Positions 24,275 through 35,390 of a stretch of DNA of 64,000 nt are shown in pieces. The notes below the pieces were generated by a model. The model was not told where the DNA came from, made no database searches, and was given only the letters and a program-made list of their open reading frames with translations. Where the stretch lies: the NCBI GenBank assembly GCA_023362775.1, contig JALMGJ010000008.1:39489001-39553000 (forward strand), written 5' to 3'. The translations under genes were made by a program, and so were the position numbers. Source of the DNA: Charina bottae. Taxonomy: Eukaryota > Chordata > Lepidosauria > Squamata > Charinaidae. The stretch's first letter is position 1, and each line of letters opens with the position of its first letter.

Positions 24275-24504
24275 GGTTTAATATGGTGGACTGCAAATTC
24301 AAGTGGTGGGGTCTGTGCCAACAGACCTTTCTGTCTGAGGAAAGACAAAGAAGAGGACAACCCCAGTATATAGTTCTTTAAAAATACATCCTTGTTTTCT
24401 AATTGTGGTAGCATTCCTGGATTTGCTAGATAAGGAAAGCCAAACAGCATTTCATATGGTGAAATTCCCACATCCCTTCTAGGGTTTGTACTAAAGGTAA
24501 ACAT
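24271..24504 (-). pseudogene. pol: ERV pol integrase tail, copy A
   Basis: 77-codon frame with NPRRDVGISPYEMLFGFPY, the conserved stretch near the end of gammaretroviral integrase. Just upstream (24505-24640) another frame retains the PPSSGKVE-type region with the last catalytic Glu, broken by stops and frame changes. RT and the zinc-binding domain are absent. Confidence 0.75.
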
Positions 24505-24771
24505 TTAGTCCAAGGTAGCTTATTTTCTAAAATCAATTTTGATAAATGCTTCTTTAGAATCTGGTTCATTCACTCTACTTTTCCTGAAGAAGGCGGGTTC
24601 CATGGGGTGTTAAAATCCCATGCTACTCCTATTCCTCTCATAACATATTACAATACTTTAGGATTAAAATGTGTCCCTTGAGCTGAGTCCTAAAAAAACT
24701 TGAACATTGGTCCCTCTTACTATCTGGAAAAATGCAACCGCTGTTTCTTAACAGGAACAGCTAAAAAAAAA

Positions 24772-26160
24772 AACATTTTCACCAACAGCAGTAGCAGCAG
24801 GAAAGGACTTAAACAAGAAGCTTACAAGCTTATCTTGGTGCAAAGTTAAAAAAACTATATTACAAAAGAAGGAAAATCCTAAAGAGAGGGGAAAAAGTAT
24901 TTTCTGTGGTAGCATTGTGTTTCACTTCTGTCCTCCCTTCTTTTTCTCCTTAGTTCTCCCTCAAGCAGCTTCAACAAGAAGGGGGGCTTGGGTGAGGTAG
25001 AAAGTTCTCAGTTTTCTTATTATACACATGCAAGTTTGTACAAATGACAATACACAAAAACACACCAAAATTAACGGAAGGTGCAGGCATGGCCAGGACC
25101 TGCATCTTTACCACCGTAGAAAGATCTGGTGTTTAAAGAGACAGACTCACATAATTTTCCCAAACAAACACACACATAAAAACTCACACCAGCCCTTAAC
25201 ATTAACAAAACACGTTTATGGGAGAATCTGCACGTATAAAAAGCAGGGGGTAAAAACTCTCTGCCCTGCACATGCCATTGCTGTTAGAACAGGGCTTTTG
25301 CACTGTTTTCTCAATGCTTCCAGCATTGCAAGTGCAGCTGTATTTAAAGGAGCAATGCCTTGTTAAAACATCTGGCCGCTTCAGTAAACAACTCACACAA
25401 CCTTCCCCGTTTAAATTTGCTGTAAGGACTGGGGAAACACAAGGGAGATGCACTTTGTTTTTAGAGGCATCTCATTTGCCCCAGCCTGTTGCCAGCTTTT
25501 CACTAACAAATCCTCCACTCCTATTTCCAAAGGTTTGGAAACCCACTCTTCCCTAAATCCCTTCACTTTTGTTAATTCTCCTCACCACCTCTTCCGCAAC
25601 AAATATAACTCCCTCATCTAGTGTTTGCACATACATTCCCTTTTCTTCTTCCTTCTCTTTCTCATTCCGACTTTCTCTTAAACCATCTCAATTTCACAAA
25701 TTCATTTCAATATCTGTCTAATCAGTGGGTGCAGACAGTAAACACAGTACAAGAGAAAGTACATTTACCATAGTCTTCAGTTTGCCTGGCAACTCTATTT
25801 TAGTAGTTCCTCCGGACTCCCCCTGTTCCCCCTCCCTCTCTTCCTCCTCAAGCCTGTAACCTGCAGACAAAATACAGACCGAAGGAGGGGGGGTAGAAAC
25901 AGGGAGGAAACACACATACATCCCAGACCACAAAAGTCTATTTTTTTTTCCTCAAAGTAGAAGCAATATGCGTTCACTGTGCACAAAATATACACACAAA
26001 TCCAAAAAGACAAATACTCACAAACAAAAACACACTGGTGCTTTATCAGGGTGGTAGATTTTACCCAACACTGAGCATATTCCGACTCCTCCTCTAGCAA
26101 AGACTTTTTATTGTTAACATAGATTTTTAGGGCTTGTTTTACCCACTCCTCCCATGATCT
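24772..26160 (-). other. Unassigned ERV segment where protease/RT should be, copy A
   Basis: About 1.4 kb between the capsid remnant and the integrase tail. I see no protease, RT or RNase H motif in any frame. It has CA/TG-rich stretches and splice-like signals in viral sense: TTTTGTCTGCAG at about 25861, a donor ATG|GTAAATG at about 25768, and a T12AG acceptor at 24771. It could be captured host sequence or deeply decayed virus. The copy in B is 30120-31509. Confidence 0.5.
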
Positions 26161-26231
26161 AAACTTGAGCCTTTAATCCTCTCTGTACACTTCCTAATTT
26201 CTTTACTACAATATTTTCTACATTGTTAACC

Positions 26232-26444
26232 ATCATTCTAGCCATGGTTTTCTGTTTTTCTTCCTCTCTTTTAACATTTTTTTTTTCCAGCTTTTCTTAA
26301 CAATTCTTCCAGTGGCCTTTCACTCCATCCCTCTATCTTTTGCAACTTCTTCCTAATATCTGGCCATGCTTTAGTCACAAAGCCTACTTTCAGTAAACCT
26401 TGTGCCACAACATCGTCAGGATTCATCCCTGAATATTTTCTCAT
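26232..26444 (-). pseudogene. gag: ERV gag capsid C-terminal domain remnant, copy A
   Basis: Encodes the MRKYSGMNPDD ... AWPDIRKKLQKIEGW block, a capsid C-terminal domain of gammaretroviral type. A T-run of 10 (26277-26286), against 11 in copy B, shifts the frame near its end. Confidence 0.65.
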
Positions 26445-26502
26445 TTGGTCTCTCAGCTTTTGTAAGAAGACTGAGGGTGCTTCCTCTTTTTGTTGCTCAG
26501 TA

Positions 26503-26864
26503 TCAAAAGTCTTGGTAAAGTTTTGTGATTTTGGGGCAGCTTCTTTTATACCATCTCAAATCTCTCATGTTAGTTCTGTCTGCTGCCATTTGATTATTCC
26601 AATTGGGGTTGTTAAGGGGAAACTTTTGATCTGCTGGCACTGCATTCTGGCCAGGTGGGTTGCGCCTTTCCCACCTGGTCATGGCTGCATGCCTGATAAT
26701 TCTCCTTTCTTCTCCAGAGAACAAAATGCCCATTATGGACATAAGTTCTGCCCAGGTATGTAGGTTTGGTCCCAAGAACTGATCTAGTTGTTCAGCCAGT
26801 CCAATTGGATTAATATTTTCATATCCTTTTTGAAATTTCTTACTTCTAAGCTGGTTCCTCTTTT
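26503..26864 (-). pseudogene. gag: ERV gag capsid N-terminal domain remnant, copy A
   Basis: Frame open from about 26864 to 26503 without an ATG at its head. It contains HTWAELMSIMGILFSGEERR and, further on, FPLNNPNWN, the layout of a gammaretroviral capsid N-terminal domain. It stops before the C-terminal domain; the two halves are in different frames. Confidence 0.75.
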
Positions 26865-27169
26865 ACAGTTTTCAATTTATAAATCATTTCCTTGTTTGCC
26901 TTCTTATTTTCCCCACTTGCCTCCGGCCATTTGTCCGGAGTCCAGATGAGGACATAATGTAATTCATTTTCTAAAGATTTACATGACTTTTGTTTCACAT
27001 AGTCATATAAATCATGACACCTAAAATAATCATTTGATCCTTCCCTTGGCCAGGAGGCATTATCATCCTCCCACCACACATAACAACACAGATTTATCAT
27101 ATCTTCCTTACTTAAGTCTAACTTGTCCACCAAGGATTTGTATGGTGGCTTGTCCCAATTATCTATCAT
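26846..27169 (-). pseudogene. gag: ERV gag matrix-region remnant, copy A
   Basis: 107-codon frame starting at ATG 27167-27169, with WP and W-rich patches of a gammaretroviral MA/N-terminal Gag type. The frame is open further upstream to a stop near 27220, with no standard initiator seen there. It ends in a stop at 26846, out of frame with the capsid part, so Gag is broken between MA and CA. Confidence 0.6.
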
Positions 27170-27620
27170 CTGACCTATTGGACTGTCCTTATCTATTCTT
27201 AACTTTGATTTTTCCTGATATTTTTAGTGCACTTTTCCTTCCCTACACTCGAGGCTCCTCCCATGGTTGGTTTAACTATCCTGCCTATTCCCTATTGACC
27301 GTATTCCCAGGGCCTCCCTTCTTAGAACCAGAACCTCCAGCAGGCGCTGGACTTGTTTACCGAACAAATTTAAGGTCCTAATTCTCAATAACCTCCCAGC
27401 CCGCGCTGGCTACTTTTAAAGGTTATTCTTCTTCTACTGAGACCCAATTTTCACTCAGCAACCACTTCGTTCGCACCTGGCCGGTCCTCTCGCGAGGATT
27501 CGGAACCGCGAGTTTGAACTCCACACTCACTCCGCCTTGCCAGCCCTAATGGCCCTTGGGGCGTCTCAAATCACACCGGTCTCAAGAATCTTACAGGCCT
27601 ACCCAACCAGAACCCCACCG

Positions 27621-27786
27621 CCCCAGGTAAGGCATTCCATGCGCTCTGCGCAACCCTCTTACCTGGGGTTCGTATACGAAGTTTCCCGGTATTTTGTCTC
27701 CGGAAGGATTTTCAGACTCGAGCTGCCGGCTAGCTTAGGGTCCAGGCAAGGAATTCCATGCGCTTGGCGCAACCCTCTTACCTGGA
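27621..27786 (-). other. ERV leader with two related hairpins and splice-donor motifs, copy A
   Basis: Two stem-loops 118 bp apart. The first has an 11-bp perfect stem (27621-27631 with 27658-27668) and the second a 10-bp stem (27741-27750 with 27777-27786, one G-U in viral RNA). Each encloses a second stem TGCGC/GCGCA with a 3-nt loop (27640-27652, 27759-27771). In viral sense the stem bases carry CAGGTAAGAG, a strong splice donor. They lie in the untranslated leader between PBS and gag, where packaging signals and the major donor are expected. Confidence 0.7.
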
Positions 27787-27955
27787 TCCCTATACGCTTT
27801 TGTTTCTCCTTTTGACTCCTCTTTTAGTTGTCTGGTTCCTTTACGGGCACCGGGGTCCAAGGTCTAGGACTCCCACAGTGGACCACTGAAATCAGTAGGG
27901 CATGCCTCCCATAGTGGGGGGGCCAAGGCCCAGACTTACCGGACGCCGTTCAAGG

Positions 27956-27973
27956 ATCCCGGACGAGCCCCCA
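27956..27973 (-). other. ERV primer binding site, tRNA-Pro, copy A
   Basis: The minus strand reads TGGGGGCTCGTCCGGGAT, the 18-nt site for tRNA-Pro used by many gammaretroviruses. Three bases separate it from LTR 2. Confidence 0.92.
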
Positions 27974-27976
27974 ATT

Positions 27977-28616
27977 TGTCAGATATGAGTCAAGTCAAAA
28001 GGCAAATAGAAACAAAAGGTTTTTATTCTTTTGAAGCAGTTTGCAAAGTGCTGGTGGCTTTCTCCGTGCGGAAGGACAAATGTCGCACTGAAGAGAAAAG
28101 CACACCTGCCACAAGTTTGACAGTTACATTTATACATCCTCACCCGTCGCTCAAAACTTGCTCCTTTCACCTATTGGTAGGCTACTCTGGAGCTCACAAC
28201 CTATCAGAAGCGCCTAATGTGCATATAATTAGCCCGCCTTTGTTTACATCTCCCATTACCCACTTTTATATCCCCTTCCCCTTCTATTTACTTTCACCTT
28301 TTAAGGGGAGGCTTCCTACTTAAAGCATGCGTCAGCTAGTTCCTAACCACAAGCAGTTTCCTTTAGCATAGGTCTTGCTAGAAGCTCTGCTCTCTAACCT
28401 CAAAGCTGAGGTGTCACATTCAGCCTGCTTAACATTTCCTGCATGTGGTTTTTTAGTAGAAGGTCTGCTAGTTTGCTCTCTAATTTGATCTATTCAGCTT
28501 GCCTATGAATTTTGCTAGCTAGCATTAGAAAAATCCCTTAAGAGCCTTATTTAGTTTTATTAATTTTTAAAATTATTATTTCCTTGTTAATAATAACTGG
28601 TATCACATCTCTCTCA
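27977..28616 (-). repeat. ERV LTR 2 (shared middle LTR)
   Basis: Acts as 5' LTR of internal copy A and 3' LTR of internal copy B. It has a PBS on one side and a polypurine tract on the other. No target duplication flanks it. Confidence 0.93.
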
Positions 28617-28880
28617 ATCCACCCTTTTTCTTTTTTTATACTATTATTATTAACACTATTTCCTTTCTCTCTTTTTATTTTGTTGCTTTTTGCATTATAT
28701 TTCATGATCTTGTTTCATCTGAACTTTCTAATTGTTATAACATGGCCTCAGCTCGTCTGAACTCCCTAATTGTGGATACATAGTCTCATCATCATGCACC
28801 CAACTATCACCATCTCTCATTAACATGAGAGTGTCACCATAGGGAGAGGGTTTTAAGGACATCTGTTTAGAGACTGCAGT

Positions 28881-29309
28881 CTAGATCAGTGGTTGCATTA
28901 ATCCTCTAACACAGGGGATTATGCAGCATCCCAATGCCACCAACACCCCTATTACTACTCCAAAAGATGTGAGGAGAGAGAGAACCACTCCTTTCCACTT
29001 ACCAAACCAGGAGTCCAACCATCCCGTAAGGGAGGTATCCACTCCTGAGTTCTCAGCTAGTTCTTCAGACAAGGCAGTCAGGCCTTGTAAAGCTCGGGTA
29101 ATGGTTCCATCCGGTGCAGTGTTATTGGGAATGAATGTACAACAACTTCCCCCAAGCATAACACATACTCCCCCTTTCTCTGCTAACATCATATCCAGTA
29201 CCATCCTATTTTCCCAGGCCATTCTACTTGTGACATCCAATTGCTCTGAGATCCCTTTTACAGCATCCCTGGTGTAATTTATAAATCTTTGTTGATTATA
29301 ATATATATT
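28881..29309 (-). pseudogene. env: ERV env TM C-terminal part, copy B
   Basis: Same as 23533-23961: CX6CC motif, membrane span and short tail. Confidence 0.8.
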
Positions 29310-29622
29310 TTATCCAGTCCACATTTTTATTGGTTGTCACCCACCAAAAGGAAAAGGATTCAAACCCTGCTAAAACCTGATTTCTGGCTTTGAATTCATC
29401 AGGCACTCCCCTTGGTACCCCATTTTCAAGCATCACAACTTTTTTGTATAATTTTATTTTCATCGGGTCCTCGCTGGGTTTCACCCTCCACTCTGGAGTT
29501 GGTTCGTCCACTGGCCCTTTTATCCTGGTATACAGTGTTCTCTGTTGTGAGCAACACCTGGACCTTCCCACTCGGGTTGCAGTTTCAACTCCTTCCAGGA
29601 CTTTATCAGGACCCGCTCTCAT
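29296..29622 (-). pseudogene. env: ERV env remnant, N-terminal part of TM, copy B
   Basis: Same as 23948-24274, with the same terminating frameshift. Confidence 0.65.
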
Positions 29623-29852
29623 GGTTTAATATGGTGGACTGCAAATTCAAGTGGTGGGGTCTGTGCCAACAGACCTTTCTGTCTGAGGAAAGACAAAGAA
29701 GAGGACAACCCCAGTATATAGTTCTTTAAAAATACATCCTTGTTTTCTAATTGTGGTAGCATTCCTGGATTTGCTAGATAAGGAAAGCCAAACAGCATTT
29801 CATATGGTGAAATTCCCACATCCCTTCTAGGGTTTGTACTAAAGGTAAACAT
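29619..29852 (-). pseudogene. pol: ERV pol integrase tail, copy B
   Basis: Same as 24271-24504. Confidence 0.75.
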
Positions 29853-30119
29853 TTAGTCCAAGGTAGCTTATTTTCTAAAATCAATTTTGATAAATGCTTC
29901 TTTAGAATCTGGTTCATTCACTCTACTTTTCCTGAAGAAGGCGGGTTCCATGGGGTGTTAAAATCCCATGCTACTCCTATTCCTCTCATAACATATTACA
30001 ATACTTTAGGATTAAAATGTGTCCCTTGAGCTGAGTCCTAAAAAAACTTGAACATTGGTCCCTCTTACTATCTGGAAAAATGCAACCGCTGTTTCTTAAC
30101 AGGAACAGCTAAAAAAAAA

Positions 30120-31509
30120 AACATTTTCACCAACAGCAGTAGCAGCAGGAAAGGACTTAAACAAGAAGCTTACAAGCTTATCTTGGTGCAAAGTTAAAAA
30201 AACTATATTACAAAAGAAGGAAAATCCTAAAGAGAGGGGAAAAAGTATTTTCTGTGGTAGCATTGTGTTTCACTTCTGTCCTCCCTTCTTTTTCTCCTTA
30301 GTTCTCCCTCAAGCAGCTTCAACAAGAAGGGGGGCTTGGGTGAGGTAGAAAGTTCTCAGTTTTCTTATTATACACATGCAAGTTTGTACAAATGACAATA
30401 CACAAAAACACACCAAAATTAACGGAAGGTGCAGGCATGGCCAGGACCTGCATCTTTACCACCGTAGAAAGATCTGGTGTTTAAAGAGACAGACTCACAT
30501 AATTTTCCCAAACAAACACACACATAAAAACTCACACCAGCCCTTAACATTAACAAAACACGTTTATGGGAGAATCTGCACGTATAAAAAGCAGGGGGTA
30601 AAAACTCTCTGCCCTGCACATGCCATTGCTGTTAGAACAGGGCTTTTGCACTGTTTTCTCAATGCTTCCAGCATTGCAAGTGCAGCTGTATTTAAAGGAG
30701 CAATGCCTTGTTAAAACATCTGGCCGCTTCAGTAAACAACTCACACAACCTTCCCCGTTTAAATTTGCTGTAAGGACTGGGGAAACACAAGGGAGATGCA
30801 CTTTGTTTTTAGAGGCATCTCATTTGCCCCAGCCTGTTGCCAGCTTTTCACTAACAAATCCTCCACTCCTATTTCCAAAGGTTTGGAAACCCACTCTTCC
30901 CTAAATCCCTTCACTTTTGTTAATTCTCCTCACCACCTCTTCCGCAACAAATATAACTCCCTCATCTAGTGTTTGCACATACATTCCCTTTTCTTCTTCC
31001 TTCTCTTTCTCATTCCGACTTTCTCTTAAACCATCTCAATTTCACAAATTCATTTCAATATCTGTCTAATCAGTGGGTGCAGACAGTAAACACAGTACAA
31101 GAGAAAGTACATTTACCATAGTCTTCAGTTTGCCTGGCAACTCTATTTTAGTAGTTCCTCCGGACTCCCCCTGTTCCCCCTCCCTCTCTTCCTCCTCAAG
31201 CCTGTAACCTGCAGACAAAATACAGACCGAAGGAGGGGGGGTAGAAACAGGGAGGAAACACACATACATCCCAGACCACAAAAGTCTATTTTTTTTTCCT
31301 CAAAGTAGAAGCAATATGCGTTCACTGTGCACAAAATATACACACAAATCCAAAAAGACAAATACTCACAAACAAAAACACACTGGTGCTTTATCAGGGT
31401 GGTAGATTTTACCCAACACTGAGCATATTCCGACTCCTCCTCTAGCAAAGACTTTTTATTGTTAACATAGATTTTTAGGGCTTGTTTTACCCACTCCTCC
31501 CATGATCTA
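30120..31509 (-). other. Unassigned ERV segment, copy B
   Basis: Second copy of the 1.4-kb segment at 24772-26160; I saw no difference by eye. Confidence 0.5.
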
Positions 31510-31580
31510 AACTTGAGCCTTTAATCCTCTCTGTACACTTCCTAATTTCTTTACTACAATATTTTCTACATTGTTAACCA

Positions 31581-31793
31581 TCATTCTAGCCATGGTTTTC
31601 TGTTTTTCTTCCTCTCTTTTAACATTTTTTTTTTTCCAGCTTTTCTTAACAATTCTTCCAGTGGCCTTTCACTCCATCCCTCTATCTTTTGCAACTTCTT
31701 CCTAATATCTGGCCATGCTTTAGTCACAAAGCCTACTTTCAGTAAACCTTGTGCCACAACATCGTCAGGATTCATCCCTGAATATTTTCTCAT
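31581..31793 (-). pseudogene. gag: ERV gag capsid C-terminal domain remnant, copy B
   Basis: 70-codon frame ending ...RKPWLE. The T-run here is 11 long (31625-31635), one more than in copy A, and changes the reading frame of the basic tail. Confidence 0.7.
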
Positions 31794-31851
31794 TTGGTCT
31801 CTCAGCTTTTGTAAGAAGACTGAGGGTGCTTCCTCTTTTTGTTGCTCAGTA

Positions 31852-32213
31852 TCAAAAGTCTTGGTAAAGTTTTGTGATTTTGGGGCAGCTTCTTTTATAC
31901 CATCTCAAATCTCTCATGTTAGTTCTGTCTGCTGCCATTTGATTATTCCAATTGGGGTTGTTAAGGGGAAACTTTTGATCTGCTGGCACTGCATTCTGGC
32001 CAGGTGGGTTGCGCCTTTCCCACCTGGTCATGGCTGCATGCCTGATAATTCTCCTTTCTTCTCCAGAGAACAAAATGCCCATTATGGACATAAGTTCTGC
32101 CCAGGTATGTAGGTTTGGTCCCAAGAACTGATCTAGTTGTTCAGCCAGTCCAATTGGATTAATATTTTCATATCCTTTTTGAAATTTCTTACTTCTAAGC
32201 TGGTTCCTCTTTT
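31852..32213 (-). pseudogene. gag: ERV gag capsid N-terminal domain remnant, copy B
   Basis: Same sequence as in copy A; the frame opens at about 32213 and closes at 31852. Confidence 0.75.
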
Positions 32214-32518
32214 ACAGTTTTCAATTTATAAATCATTTCCTTGTTTGCCTTCTTATTTTCCCCACTTGCCTCCGGCCATTTGTCCGGAGTCCAGATGAGG
32301 ACATAATGTAATTCATTTTCTAAAGATTTACATGACTTTTGTTTCACATAGTCATATAAATCATGACACCTAAAATAATCATTTGATCCTTCCCTTGGCC
32401 AGGAGGCATTATCATCCTCCCACCACACATAACAACACAGATTTATCATATCTTCCTTACTTAAGTCTAACTTGTCCACCAAGGATTTGTATGGTGGCTT
32501 GTCCCAATTATCTATCAT
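32195..32518 (-). pseudogene. gag: ERV gag matrix-region remnant, copy B
   Basis: Same frame, start and stop as in copy A (26846-27169), including the break before CA. Confidence 0.6.
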
Positions 32519-32969
32519 CTGACCTATTGGACTGTCCTTATCTATTCTTAACTTTGATTTTTCCTGATATTTTTAGTGCACTTTTCCTTCCCTACACTCG
32601 AGGCTCCTCCCATGGTTGGTTTAACTATCCTGCCTATTCCCTATTGACCGTATTCCCAGGGCCTCCCTTCTTAGAACCAGAACCTCCAGCAGGCGCTGGA
32701 CTTGTTTACCGAACAAATTTAAGGTCCTAATTCTCAATAACCTCCCAGCCCGCGCTGGCTACTTTTAAAGGTTATTCTTCTTCTACTGAGACCCAATTTT
32801 CACTCAGCAACCACTTCGTTCGCACCTGGCCGGTCCTCTCGCGAGGATTCGGAACCGCGAGTTTGAACTCCACACTCACTCCGCCTTGCCAGCCCTAATG
32901 GCCCTTGGGGCGTCTCAAATCACACCGGTCTCAAGAATCTTACAGGCCTACCCAACCAGAACCCCACCG

Positions 32970-33135
32970 CCCCAGGTAAGGCATTCCATGCGCTCTGCGC
33001 AACCCTCTTACCTGGGGTTCGTATACGAAGTTTCCCGGTATTTTGTCTCCGGAAGGATTTTCAGACTCGAGCTGCCGGCTAGCTTAGGGTCCAGGCAAGG
33101 AATTCCATGCGCTTGGCGCAACCCTCTTACCTGGA
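32970..33135 (-). other. ERV leader hairpin pair, copy B
   Basis: Same hairpin pair as copy A, shifted by 5349 bp. Confidence 0.7.
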
Positions 33136-33304
33136 TCCCTATACGCTTTTGTTTCTCCTTTTGACTCCTCTTTTAGTTGTCTGGTTCCTTTACGGGCACC
33201 GGGGTCCAAGGTCTAGGACTCCCACAGTGGACCACTGAAATCAGTAGGGCATGCCTCCCATAGTGGGGGGGCCAAGGCCCAGACTTACCGGACGCCGTTC
33301 AAGG

Positions 33305-33322
33305 ATCCCGGACGAGCCCCCA
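33305..33322 (-). other. ERV primer binding site, tRNA-Pro, copy B
   Basis: Same 18 nt as in copy A, three bases from LTR 3. Confidence 0.92.
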
Positions 33323-33325
33323 ATT

Positions 33326-33965
33326 TGTCAGATATGAGTCAAGTCAAAAGGCAAATAGAAACAAAAGGTTTTTATTCTTTTGAAGCAGTTTGCAAAGTGC
33401 TGGTGGCTTTCTCCGTGCGGAAGGACAAATGTCGCACTGAAGAGAAAAGCACACCTGCCACAAGTTTGACAGTTACATTTATACATCCTCACCCGTCGCT
33501 CAAAACTTGCTCCTTTCACCTATTGGTAGGCTACTCTGGAGCTCACAACCTATCAGAAGCGCCTAATGTGCATATAATTAGCCCGCCTTTGTTTACATCT
33601 CCCATTACCCACTTTTATATCCCCTTCCCCTTCTATTTACTTTCACCTTTTAAGGGGAGGCTTCCTACTTAAAGCATGCGTCAGCTAGTTCCTAACCACA
33701 AGCAGTTTCCTTTAGCATAGGTCTTGCTAGAAGCTCTGCTCTCTAACCTCAAAGCTGAGGTGTCACATTCAGCCTGCTTAACATTTCCTGCATGTGGTTT
33801 TTTAGTAGAAGGTCTGCTAGTTTGCTCTCTAATTTGATCTATTCAGCTTGCCTATGAATTTTGCTAGCTAGCATTAGAAAAATCCCTTAAGAGCCTTATT
33901 TAGTTTTATTAATTTTTAAAATTATTATTTCCTTGTTAATAATAACTGGTATCACATCTCTCTCA
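33326..33965 (-). repeat. ERV LTR 3 (5' LTR in viral sense)
   Basis: Ends at 33965 and is followed by TAGC (33966-33969), matching TAGC before LTR 1. Same promoter and poly(A) elements as LTR 1. Confidence 0.93.
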
Positions 33966-33969
33966 TAGC

Positions 33970-34609
33970 TAAAGTAAGATAGAAAAGATGGATGGGGGTG
34001 GGAAAGTGAGGGACTGAATTTATGTCTAGATCTTGATTTGGAATTGATCCTTGATAGCTTGCGGCTGCAATTTTGTTGCAAATAATTTTTAAAAAATCAT
34101 AGCCTATGTTTTGCAACCTATGTTTTACAGCTAACAAAGAAAAGACAGAGTTTGATATGACGTACATTTAGCTGCAGCCTTGATTATGGCAGCATGCCAA
34201 TACTTCAGCTGGATCCTGTATTTTTGCAGTCAAACCGATCTCTGCTAATCTGTGTCTTATGGCCAGATCCTTCTAGCTGGTATTGCTCACAAGGGTGCCA
34301 ACCTGCAAGCAAGCAGACAGCAAGGGGTGGGATGTGGTTTTTGCTCAGTAGCAAGATCTCAGACACTATTGATTGCAGAGGGGAAAGATTCTATCACATC
34401 TCCCGTTGCTTATAACGCGGCTCATCAGATTCTGAGTTAAGTGCTAGTGATGTCCTGGAGCGCTTCACAAGGTCACATTGAGGAGCTCCCTCGTCTCAGA
34501 TATAATTTTGTCATAATTCCTTTCTCCTCTTCATCTGATTTAGATGCTGACATGGCACTGTGAGAGTCTGCCAAATGTCATTGTAGAATTATTTCGCTGC
34601 ACAAAGATC
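33970..34609. other. Intronic sequence, nothing recognised
   Basis: Flank of the ERV; short unsupported ORFs only. Confidence 0.5.
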
Positions 34610-34938
34610 GGTAAAGTAAAGGTAAAGGTTTTCCCCTGCGCAGTCGTGTCCGACTCTAGGGGCCGGTGCTCATCTCCGTTTGTTAGCCGAAGAGCCAACG
34701 CTGTTCGAAGACGCTTCTGCGGTCATGTGGCCGGCATGACGCACGTGGAATGCTGTTACCTTCTCACCGAAGTGGTGCCTATTCATCTACTTGCATTTGC
34801 ATGCTTTCAAATTGCTAGGTTGGCAAGAGCTGGGGCGAGTGCGGGAGCTCACTCTGTCACGCGGCGCTCGGGTCTCGAACCACCAACCTTCCAATCGACA
34901 AGCCTGGTGTCTTAACCACTGAGCCATCGTGCCCCCTT
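34610..34938 (-). repeat. tRNA-derived SINE (GGTTTTCCCCTG family), copy 1
   Basis: The minus-strand head has an A box TGGCTCAGTGGTTAAGAC and a perfect B box GGTTCGAGACC. The body ends in GGTTTTCCCCTG...CAGTCGTGTCCGACTCT on the plus strand. Exact 12-bp duplication TGCACAAAGATC at 34598-34609 and 34939-34950. Confidence 0.9.
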
Positions 34939-35054
34939 TGCACAAAGATCAGTTTCTCAATATTCCATAAGTATATTCACCCATAGATGTTATACATGTT
35001 TGTCTGTTTAGTACGGTTGACAACATTTCAGCTGGCCCTTTGTAGCTGTGCCTT

Positions 35055-35355
35055 AACAACTTTTTTTTTTCAAAAGAATTTTATTAAGCTTGTAGCATAG
35101 ATAAAAACTACAATAAAAAATAAAAAACTACAAAAAATAAGAAAAAATAAGTGAAAAACACAAGAAAAATAATTTTAAGATTACATAAGAAGTGACTTCC
35201 AACTTTCAACAACAAGAATATATAGCAATTTCCATAATTAATCCCTTTAAGTTTAACCAAAATCACATTATTTCTATAAATCATTCCATGGACATTATAT
35301 AAATCAATAAAGGCAAATGCTTCTTCCATATACATACATACATACATACATACAT

Positions 35356-35390
<35 letters not shown>

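Larger units (their letters stand above)
22629..33965 (-). mobile_element. Tandem gammaretrovirus-type ERV: LTR-internal-LTR-internal-LTR
   Basis: Antisense to SCD5 in intron 1. Three 640-bp LTRs (22629-23268, 27977-28616, 33326-33965) enclose two internal regions of 4708 and 4709 bp. Only the outer edges carry the 4-bp target duplication TAGC (22625-22628 and 33966-33969). That length fits gammaretroviruses and implies one integration followed by LTR-LTR recombination, or an assembly duplication. Viral order on the minus strand is PBS (tRNA-Pro), leader, gag MA and CA, an unassigned 1.4 kb, integrase tail, Env remnant, polypurine tract. No protease or RT is present, so the element cannot replicate alone; LTRs, PBS and PPT look intact, which would suit mobilisation in trans. 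Confidence 0.93.

Noticed and set aside
22637..33672. Plus-strand ORFs of 80-118 codons repeated across the ERV (for example 23573-23929, 27034-27381, 27976-28323)
   Set aside because: They are antisense to gag, env or LTR sequence, have no domain, and repeat only because the ERV is tandem.
22629..33965. Two independent ERV insertions side by side
   Set aside because: They share the middle LTR, lack target duplications at the inner LTR edges, and share all frame breaks.
34544..34915. 123-codon ORF over the tRNA-type SINE
   Set aside because: Explained by the SINE; a similar frame occurs in the copy at 54604-54852.
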